NCBI GenBank assembly: GCA_017624645.1
Contig: JAGAMQ010000154.1
Coordinates: 1 to 11,528, forward strand
DNA from: Oscillospiraceae bacterium
GTDB lineage: Bacteria > Bacillota > Clostridia > Oscillospirales > Oscillospiraceae
Reading direction: 5' to 3'
Length of the DNA: 11,528 nucleotides
The position numbers and the translations under genes were made by a program. This document shows, piece by piece, positions 6,430-11,528 of the stretch (positions are counted from its first letter, which is position 1; every line of letters begins with the position of its first letter). The notes beneath the pieces are model-generated. The model worked only from the letters and a program-made list of their open reading frames with translations, was not told the DNA's origin and searched no databases.

Positions 6430-6458
6430 TTGCAAAATAAACACTTTGCCTGTATCAT
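6430..6458 (+). promoter_or_regulatory. Promoter of uppP
   Basis: TTGCAA (6430-6435), a 17-base spacer and TATCAT (6453-6458), 4/6 and 5/6 matches. It lies 35 bases before the uppP start and diverges from the response regulator promoter within a 170-bp intergenic region. Confidence 0.6.
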
Positions 6459-6493
6459 AGACATATGTAAATTCTACCGAAAGGTGTGTTGCT

Positions 6494-7336
6494 ATGATTA
6501 TTCTTGAGGTCTTAAAGGCGATCCTGTTTGGTATCGTGGAGGGCATTACCGAATGGCTGCCCGTTTCCTCCACAGGACATATGATCCTGCTGGACGAGTT
6601 TGTGAAGCTGCAGGTCAGCGAGGCATTTTATGAAATGTTTCAGGTGGTGATCCAGCTGGGTGCCATTGCTGCGGTGCTGTTGCTGTTCTTCCATAAGCTC
6701 AATCCCTTCTCCCCTAAAAAGAATCCCACTCAAAAGAGTGCCACCTGGCAGCTTTGGTTCAAAGTGGTGGTGGCGGTGCTGCCCTCGGCAGTCATCGGTC
6801 TTTTGCTGGACGATTGGATGGATGCCCACCTTTACAATTATGTGGTGGTTGCCATTACCCTGGTGGTCTACGGCGTGGCATTTATCCTGGTGGAGCGAAA
6901 AAATGACCGCAGGACCCCTGCCATTGCCTCTGTCTATGACATCGATTACCGCACTGCCCTTTTGATCGGCGCTTTTCAGTGCCTGAGCCTGATCCCCGGA
7001 ACCTCCCGATCCGGAGCCACCATCTTGGGTGCCATCTTCCTTGGGGTCAGCCGCAGTGCCGGTGCGGAGTTCTCCTTCTTCCTTGCCATTCCCACCATGC
7101 TGGGTGCCAGTGCGCTGAAGCTGGTGAAGTACCTGCTGGAGGGGGTGTCTGCCACAGGTACGGAGATCACGGTGCTGCTGGTTGGCAGTATCGTCAGCTT
7201 TGTGGTGAGCCTTTTGGTGATCCGGGGTCTGATGGCCTTTGTCCGGAAGCACAGCTTTTCCGTCTTTGGCGTGTACCGCATTGCCTTGGGTGCGCTGGTG
7301 CTGGGCTACGGCGTTGTGAAGATGCTTCTTGCATAA
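6494..7336 (+). CDS. uppP: Undecaprenyl-diphosphatase UppP (BacA family)
   Basis: Integral membrane enzyme that dephosphorylates undecaprenyl diphosphate to recycle the lipid carrier for peptidoglycan and other envelope polymers; extra copies give bacitracin resistance. The 280 residues are normal length and strongly hydrophobic, with several membrane segments. Both signature motifs are present: E16-GIT-E20 in EGITEWLPVSSTGHM with H29, and PGTSRS (168-173, R172) in LIPGTSRSGATI, matching the E. coli catalytic residues E17/E21/H30/R174. ATG 6494 has AAAGGTG about seven bases upstream. It is monocistronic or feeds partly into pdaA through the terminator at 7342-7378. It diverges from the two-component operon, which may regulate it (inference). 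Confidence 0.97.
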   Translation: MIILEVLKAILFGIVEGITEWLPVSSTGHMILLDEFVKLQVSEAFYEMFQVVIQLGAIAAVLLLFFHKLNPFSPKKNPTQKSATWQLWFKVVVAVLPSAVIGLLLDDWMDAHLYNYVVVAITLVVYGVAFILVERKNDRRTPAIASVYDIDYRTALLIGAFQCLSLIPGTSRSGATILGAIFLGVSRSAGAEFSFFLAIPTMLGASALKLVKYLLEGVSATGTEITVLLVGSIVSFVVSLLVIRGLMAFVRKHSFSVFGVYRIALGALVLGYGVVKMLLA

Positions 7337-7341
7337 CCTTT

Positions 7342-7378
7342 CCTCCCGGGACATAGATTGTCCCGGGAGGGATTTTTT
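7342..7378 (+). terminator. uppP terminator overlapping the pdaA ribosome binding site
   Basis: A perfect 12-bp stem (7342-7353 with 7359-7370, CCTCCCGGGACA/TGTCCCGGGAGG) has a five-base loop, followed by GA and TTTTTT (7373-7378). The 3' arm plus the next base reads GGGAGGG, the only Shine-Dalgarno for pdaA, whose ATG starts at 7379 directly after the T run. Formation of the hairpin would therefore both end transcription and hide the site in readthrough RNA. Confidence 0.9.
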
Positions 7379-8152
7379 ATGAGGAAACGGGATGTGATCA
7401 TAACCGTAGCTGCCATTTGCGGGGCGGTTTTTTTGGCCCTTTCAGTCTTCCGGCGGCAGGCTGTGCCTACAGGCAACTGGGGACTTTCTTTCCGGGAGCA
7501 GGGACAGGCACCGGTGGCACCGGCGGACCGGGAGCAGCTTGCAAAATATGATGCCGCCTACCTGGGAGATACCGAGGAAAAGGTTTTGTATCTGACCTTC
7601 GATGCCGGCTACGAAAACGGCTGCACGGAGAAAATACTGGACACCCTGAAAAAGCATGAAGTGCCGGCGGCGTTCTTTTTGGTTGGAAATTATGTAAACC
7701 GCAATGCGGATCTGGTGCGGCGGATGGTGGCAGAGGGACATATTGTGGGAAACCACACCATGCACCACCCGGACATGGCAAAGATCTCCGATAAGGAAGC
7801 TTTCCGCAAAGAACTGGAGGAACTGGAAGATCTGTACCGGGAGACCACCGGCAAGGAGCTGCCCAAGTACTACCGTCCTCCCCAGGGGACTTACAGCCAA
7901 AAGAATTTGGAAATGGCTAAGGAGTTGGGGTACAAAACGGTTTTTTGGAGCCTTGCTTATGTGGACTGGAACAACGATGCCCAGCCGTCAGAGCAGACGG
8001 CCTTTGAAAAGCTTCTGCCCCGGACCCATAACGGGGCTGTGATCCTATTGCACTCCACCTCCCAGACCAATGCCCGGGTGCTGGACGAACTGCTGACACG
8101 CTGGAAGGACCAGGGCTACCGGTTCGGGACACTTTATGACCTTTTTCGCTAA
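7379..8152 (+). CDS. pdaA: PdaA-like polysaccharide deacetylase (muramic delta-lactam type)
   Basis: Carbohydrate esterase family 4 enzyme. In Bacillus, PdaA deacetylates muramic acid so that cortex delta-lactam can form in spores. 257 residues: N-terminal membrane anchor or signal (about 6-23), a short linker, then the NodB-like domain. Motifs: TFDAGYENG with catalytic D75; metal site NHTMHHP with H126 and H130; RPPQGTYS with R166; WSLAYVDW; and ILLHST with H225. TFDxGYENG is the PdaA form rather than the usual TFDDG. ATG 7379 follows GGGAGG at eight bases; a TTG at 7358 would lie inside the terminator hairpin and is unlikely. Its stop lies in the bidirectional terminator. Spore role is inferred from the family; a vegetative peptidoglycan deacetylase is possible. 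Confidence 0.88.
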   Translation: MRKRDVIITVAAICGAVFLALSVFRRQAVPTGNWGLSFREQGQAPVAPADREQLAKYDAAYLGDTEEKVLYLTFDAGYENGCTEKILDTLKKHEVPAAFFLVGNYVNRNADLVRRMVAEGHIVGNHTMHHPDMAKISDKEAFRKELEELEDLYRETTGKELPKYYRPPQGTYSQKNLEMAKELGYKTVFWSLAYVDWNNDAQPSEQTAFEKLLPRTHNGAVILLHSTSQTNARVLDELLTRWKDQGYRFGTLYDLFR

Positions 8153-8181
8153 AAAAGACCGGGATCAACCCGGTCTTTTTT
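8151..8181. terminator. Bidirectional terminator between pdaA and lrgB
   Basis: A perfect 13-bp inverted repeat, AAAAAAGACCGGG / CCCGGTCTTTTTT (8151-8163 and 8169-8181), has a five-base loop. It gives a T run on either strand. The last two bases of the pdaA stop and two bases of the lrgB stop lie within it, so it serves both convergent genes. Confidence 0.93.
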
Positions 8182-8872
8182 ATAAAAGCATGGTGGCAAT
8201 TGGGAACAAAAGGGCGGTGAGGATACCTGCCACAGCCAAAGAAAGGCTGCTGACAGCTCCTTGGAGCTGCCCCATTTCCAGCGCCTTGGAGGTGCCTATC
8301 ATATGGGAGGCGGTGCCCATGGCAACGCCCTGTGCCACCGGGTCGGTGATCCGTAAAAGCTTGCACAGCATAGGACCAAAGAGGCTTCCCAGGATGCCGG
8401 TGATCAAAATGGCAACGGTGGTCAGAGGAACGATGCCCCCGGCTTGCTCTGAAAGGACGATGCCCATGGCGGTGGTGATGGACTTGGGCAGAAGGGCCAC
8501 GGTCATGGCATGATCCAAAGAAAAGACCCGGCACAAAAGCAGGATGATACCAAGGCCCACCACCGTACCGGCGGCAACCCCCGCCAGCACCGCAGGCAGA
8601 TTCTTTCTGAGGATCTGAAACTGCCGGTACAAGGGCAGAGCCATGCACACGGTGGCGGGGGTCAGCAGCCAGGAAATTACGGAGGTGCCTGCCTGATAAT
8701 GCGCTACGCTGACACCTGTAATGCCCAGCACTGCCACTACCAGCACCAAGGCAATGAGAATGGGATTGGCGAGGGGGTGCTTCCATTTTTTCTGACACCA
8801 AAGGCCCACCTGAAATGCGCCAAGGGTAAGCACCAAAGGAAACAGAGAAAGTCTTTGGAGAAACTCAGCCAT
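8180..8872 (-). CDS. lrgB: LrgB/CidB family membrane protein
   Basis: 230 residues, almost wholly hydrophobic with multiple membrane segments. Family motifs: LTPATVCMALPLYRQ, LLPKSITTAMGI, and GTASHMIGTSKALEMG followed by QGAVSSLSLAVAGI. LrgAB was first described as antiholin-like regulators of murein hydrolases in Staphylococcus; the Bacillus homologue (PftAB/YsbAB) is reported to move pyruvate. Either role is possible here. ATG 8870-8872 has AAAGGAGG close upstream and overlaps the end of lrgA by eight bases, as usual for this pair. It is the last gene of the prmA operon. Confidence 0.94.
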   Translation of the reverse strand: MAEFLQRLSLFPLVLTLGAFQVGLWCQKKWKHPLANPILIALVLVVAVLGITGVSVAHYQAGTSVISWLLTPATVCMALPLYRQFQILRKNLPAVLAGVAAGTVVGLGIILLLCRVFSLDHAMTVALLPKSITTAMGIVLSEQAGGIVPLTTVAILITGILGSLFGPMLCKLLRITDPVAQGVAMGTASHMIGTSKALEMGQLQGAVSSLSLAVAGILTALLFPIATMLL

Positions 8873-9224
8873 TGGGATCCTCCTTTCCCCGGCGCAGCAG
8901 CTGGGTCAACAGTCCCCCTGCGGCAAAGACCAAGAAGGTGGAAAGGCAGATCACCGAAAGAATGGGAAGCAGCTTAGGTGCTAAAATGCCGAAATAGGCA
9001 AGAATGGATGCCGCCGGGGGCACAAACAGCACCGCCATGGTGCCTATGAGAAAGTCGGCGGTCTCCTGTATGTGCTCCGGCTTCAGTGCGCCGGAAAGCA
9101 GTGCCCCGAAGAGCAGCACGAAGCCGTAAATGGCTGCGGGGATGGGAAAAGGGATCACCCTTGCCAGCAGCTCCCCTGCCAAGGAAAAGGCAACAATAAT
9201 AAGAATCTGCTTAATATACTTCAT
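8865..9224 (-). CDS. lrgA: LrgA/CidA family membrane protein
   Basis: 119 residues with four predicted membrane segments. Typical motifs are PFPIPAAIYGFVLLF near residue 25 and the MAVLFVPPAASIL segment before the third helix. It is the small partner of LrgB, which follows with an eight-base overlap; together they form a membrane complex (holin-like or pyruvate transport by family). The start at 9222-9224 lies eight bases after the stop of the upstream DUF4015-like gene and has no good Shine-Dalgarno, so translation probably depends on coupling. The usual LytTR-type regulator lytSR is not seen nearby. Confidence 0.92.
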   Translation of the reverse strand: MKYIKQILIIVAFSLAGELLARVIPFPIPAAIYGFVLLFGALLSGALKPEHIQETADFLIGTMAVLFVPPAASILAYFGILAPKLLPILSVICLSTFLVFAAGGLLTQLLRRGKEDPNG

Positions 9225-9232
9225 AAATCGTC

Positions 9233-10252
9233 TTAATGGGCGGCATCCAGAGGACGCAGGACGCTGCTGATCTCAAATCGGGTATCATGAACTTCCGTCA
9301 GGAACACAAGATTCAGTGACGGGTCGGTGACCTGTGCCTGCTGGGCAACGGTGCTGACCTCTGCGGCGGTGACACCGGGCAGGTACAGCCGGCTTCTGCC
9401 GGCAGGCAGAGCAAAATCCCGTTCCTGCACGAAGGATACGGCAAAGCTGTCGGTGGCGCAGGCAGTGACCAGGGTCTGTGCCGCCTTTACCAGGGCCTCC
9501 TTTTTGTCTGCCTTGAATACGATCTTCTCTGTATCCGGGAAGCGGAATTCCTCGAATACCACCTCGTCAAAGCCCAGATCCTTCAGCTCCGAAACGATCT
9601 GCGCCAGATAAGTGAGGGTCCCCTGACTGCTAGGGTTCAGCCAGTAGCAGTAGTCCGCGTCTGCCCACAGGTAGCCGCCGGAGGTGGGAAGACCGTCGGA
9701 CACGTGCTTTAGTCCGTAGTGGTAGTCCCGGAAGGCGGGCAGCCGGGCAATGGCGTAATGGTTGCTGCTTTTCAGATAGGCGATGAGCGCATCCATTTCT
9801 TCAATGTTGATGTTGGATGCCCGGTGGGTGGCAATGCCGGAGGAATAGAAAAATGCGCCCTTGCTGTTTTTCACATCCACCATCACCGGCGTTTCCGGAT
9901 CCAGCGCCTTGATCTGTGCCAGCACCCCGGCGGCACCCTGAGCAAGGTCCTCGGCGGTGGCGTAGTAGCCGGTAAGCTGGGTCAGCTCCTTGCTGGTGTT
10001 GATGGCATTTTCACCCTCGTTATAGTAGATATCCACGGTCTCGCCGGTGGTGGGAGCCTGGGCAAGCTGTCCCTCGGGGAATTCCTCCGCCAGGGTCATG
10101 TCCAGCTTGGCACCCTCATCCCGGGTGTATACCACGAAACGCTCCAGCCACAAAAACCAGCACAGGAACACCAGTGCGGCGGTGAGAACTGTAAACAGAA
10201 GCACCACCCCGGCACGTTTCAGTGCCTGCTGGGTGCGATATGGAATCTTCAT
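9233..10252 (-). CDS. Membrane-anchored DUF4015-like putative glycoside hydrolase
   Basis: 339 residues with one N-terminal membrane segment (about 13-37), the rest probably outside the cell. It resembles the DUF4015 barrel family (PF13200, putative glycosyl hydrolase): GYYAT at 95-99, VMVDVKNSKG (123-132), IARLPAFRD (168-176), WLNP (204-207) and GFDEVVFEEFRFPD (227-240). Family members usually read FDYxRFPD where this one has FEEFRFPD, so an acidic residue is kept but the carboxylate differs. No substrate is known for the family. ATG 10250-10252 is six bases after the prmA stop, with AGAGGT upstream. lrgA follows after eight bases. Being cotranscribed with LrgAB suggests a cell-wall role, but this is weak inference. 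Confidence 0.75.
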   Translation of the reverse strand: MKIPYRTQQALKRAGVVLLFTVLTAALVFLCWFLWLERFVVYTRDEGAKLDMTLAEEFPEGQLAQAPTTGETVDIYYNEGENAINTSKELTQLTGYYATAEDLAQGAAGVLAQIKALDPETPVMVDVKNSKGAFFYSSGIATHRASNINIEEMDALIAYLKSSNHYAIARLPAFRDYHYGLKHVSDGLPTSGGYLWADADYCYWLNPSSQGTLTYLAQIVSELKDLGFDEVVFEEFRFPDTEKIVFKADKKEALVKAAQTLVTACATDSFAVSFVQERDFALPAGRSRLYLPGVTAAEVSTVAQQAQVTDPSLNLVFLTEVHDTRFEISSVLRPLDAAH

Positions 10253-10258
10253 AAGTAA

Positions 10259-11224
10259 TTACCTCTTTCTTGCGGTGACGCAGCGCCAGTCCTCTTTGCT
10301 CCGGGTGCCGGTGACGGTGAGACCTGCGCCTTGGAGCGCTGCCACCACCTCGTCGTACCGGGTGTCCAGAATACCGGAGCAAATCAGGGTGCTGCCCGGA
10401 TCCAAAAGACCGGGCAGTACCGGGGCAAGGGAAATGATCACATCCGCAACGATGTTTACAAGGACAATATCGTAACGTTTGCTGCAAAGCCGGTCCATCA
10501 GCGGCTTGTCCGTGAGGACGTTGCCGGTATAGGCGGTAAATTCCGGGGAGGAAAAGCCGTTGTAGCTGCAATTTTTCCGGGCGATGTCCTCTGCCTTGGG
10601 GTCAATGTCCACGCCGATGGCAGAGCTCGCCCCCAGCCGCAGAGCGGTGATGGACAAAATGCCGCTGCCGCTGCCCAAATCCAGACAGCTGCCCCCGGGG
10701 ATCAAAAGCTCCTCCATGGCTTCCATCACCATTTGGGTGGAGGGATGCTCGCCGGTGCCGAAGGTCAGACCCGGGTCAAGGATCACCCGAAGCCGACCGC
10801 CGGTGTCTTCTTCTGCTTTCCAAAGGGGCAGCACCATTAGGCGTTTGCCGATGGGCTGAGGAGGATAGTTGTCCTTCCAGCCCTCCTCCCAGTCGGTTTC
10901 CGGCAGGAGATCCACTTGGACATCAAGGCTGCCCAGCTTCTGCGCCGGGTGGGACTTTTTCAGATCCTCTACCAAGACGCGAAGCCGGGAAAGCTCCGCT
11001 TCCGCTTCCTCCTCAAGGTACAGCTTGATCTGGGAAAGACCTTGGATGGCTTTCTGCATGGACTCGTCGATATAATCCCAGTAGGCGCGGTTGTCCTCCA
11101 GGAAGGCCTCGTAGGCAGACTGATCCTCCAGGAGCAGATCCGAATATCCCCCGGCGGTGAGGGCCGCGGCCACTTCGTCGATCCCCTCCGGGGAGGTCTT
11201 AATGGTAATTTCCAGCCAAGCCAT
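10259..11224 (-). CDS. prmA: Ribosomal protein L11 methyltransferase
   Basis: SAM-dependent enzyme that methylates ribosomal protein L11. 321 residues: an N-terminal substrate-recognition domain (about 1-105), then a Rossmann methyltransferase domain. Diagnostic motifs are LDPGLTFGTGEHPST (149-163), the SAM-binding LDLGSGSGILSI (181-192), the GVDIDP acidic loop (204-209), and VNIVADVI (256-263), the usual NI.A catalytic loop. ATG 11222-11224 has AAGGAG at eight bases. It is the first gene of an operon with the DUF4015-like gene, lrgA and lrgB, which are unrelated in function. Many Firmicutes instead place prmA next to dnaJ or rsmE. Confidence 0.96.
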   Translation of the reverse strand: MAWLEITIKTSPEGIDEVAAALTAGGYSDLLLEDQSAYEAFLEDNRAYWDYIDESMQKAIQGLSQIKLYLEEEAEAELSRLRVLVEDLKKSHPAQKLGSLDVQVDLLPETDWEEGWKDNYPPQPIGKRLMVLPLWKAEEDTGGRLRVILDPGLTFGTGEHPSTQMVMEAMEELLIPGGSCLDLGSGSGILSITALRLGASSAIGVDIDPKAEDIARKNCSYNGFSSPEFTAYTGNVLTDKPLMDRLCSKRYDIVLVNIVADVIISLAPVLPGLLDPGSTLICSGILDTRYDEVVAALQGAGLTVTGTRSKEDWRCVTARKR

Positions 11225-11252
11225 AGGTGTAACTCCTTAGATAGTTTTCTTT

Positions 11253-11281
11253 ATTGTACAGGAAAACGGAGAAAATAGCAA
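11253..11281 (-). promoter_or_regulatory. Promoter of the prmA operon
   Basis: On the minus strand, TTGCTA (11276-11281), a 17-base spacer and TACAAT (11253-11258), 4/6 and 5/6 matches, about 29 bases before the start codon. The -35 shares its first four bases with the outermost bases of the miniature element that begins at 11278. Confidence 0.65.
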
Positions 11282-11493
11282 ATTCCAATTTGTCGAGCTG
11301 TTTCAAGCTTGTGGCGTGCCTGTGCCTCCCTCTGGCGAGGGAGGTGGATTTTGCGAAGCAAAAGACGGAGGGAGAGAAAAAGCAAGGTATTTACTACCCC
11401 TCAGTCGAAAATCAAAGATTTTTGCCAGCTCCCCTGACAAGGGGAGCCTTTGGCTGGTGCGGGATTGTAATTGCCCGATAAATTGGAATTTGC
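11278..11493. mobile_element. Miniature inverted-repeat element, copy 2 (216 bp)
   Basis: Terminal inverted repeats: 11278-11298 starts GCAAATTCCAATTTGTCGAG, and 11473-11493 matches it in reverse complement at 19 of 21 bases. The left end continues into GAGCTGTTT as in copy 1 (2540-2694). The core is unlike copy 1: hairpins at 11325-11344 (CCTCCCTC/GAGGGAGG), 11349-11363 (TTTTGC/GCAAAA), 11408-11422 (AAAATC/GATTTT) and 11428-11447 (GCTCCCCT/AGGGGAGC). No coding capacity and no clear target-site duplication. The CTCCCTC...GAGGGAGG / CCCCTCAGTC / GGGGAGCC core is, from memory, a frequent intergenic repeat of Ruminococcaceae. The last 35 bases of the window (11494-11528) hold nothing I recognise. 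Confidence 0.7.
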
Positions 11494-11528
11494 GGTATTA
11501 CATGTCCCTATAAAAAAGACAGAAACAA

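Noticed and set aside
6324..6464. N-terminal extension of the response regulator to 6464
   Set aside because: It would cover the -10 element and the AAGGAGG site; family alignment starts at ATG 6321-6323.
6512..7354. 280-codon minus-strand open frame opposite uppP
   Set aside because: uppP on the other strand has full catalytic motifs; this frame is rich in His/Gln and has no motif.
7358..7378. Upstream TTG start for pdaA
   Set aside because: It would begin inside the terminator stem without a ribosome binding site; ATG 7379 has GGGAGG at good spacing.

Overview
The window looks like chromosomal DNA of a GC-rich Firmicute, most likely a gut Clostridia of the Oscillospiraceae/Ruminococcaceae type. 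This rests on the rpmH-rnpA-yidD-yidC block, strong AAGGAGG ribosome binding sites, a PdaA-type spore-cortex deacetylase, a clostridial acyl-ACP thioesterase, and intergenic hairpin repeats of a kind common in that group. The assignment is inference from gene content; no database search was possible.

Layout. 1-2388 (minus strand): rpmH, rnpA, yidD and a 3'-truncated yidC, the ribosomal protein L34 / RNase P / membrane insertase block. Unusually, rpmH and rnpA are separated by about 480 bp holding a terminator, a large imperfect inverted repeat and three tandem repeat copies. 2389-2918: a gene-free stretch with the rpmH promoter, a miniature inverted-repeat element, a cluster of DnaA-box-like sites and a terminator. 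dnaA, normally found here, is absent. 2919-6323 (minus): an operon read in the order response regulator, sensor kinase, PDZ membrane protein, acyl-ACP thioesterase. 6324-8152: diverging from it, uppP and pdaA on the plus strand, joined by a terminator hairpin whose 3' arm carries the pdaA ribosome binding site. 8151-8181: a bidirectional terminator. 8180-11224 (minus): a tight operon prmA, DUF4015-like membrane protein, lrgA, lrgB. 11278-11493: a second miniature element with the same ends as the first but a different core, its edge reaching into the prmA promoter.

Functionally, most of the window concerns the cell envelope: membrane protein insertion (YidC, YidD), lipid-carrier recycling (UppP), peptidoglycan modification (PdaA), acyl-chain release (thioesterase), a sensor system with an HtrA-derived PDZ protein, and LrgAB. 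I found no CRISPR array, tRNA, rRNA, prophage or defence system, and no convincing new multi-gene system. The most interesting signals are non-coding: the two elements with shared ends and unrelated cores, the DnaA boxes without dnaA, the expanded rpmH-rnpA gap, and the terminator/ribosome-binding-site overlap.
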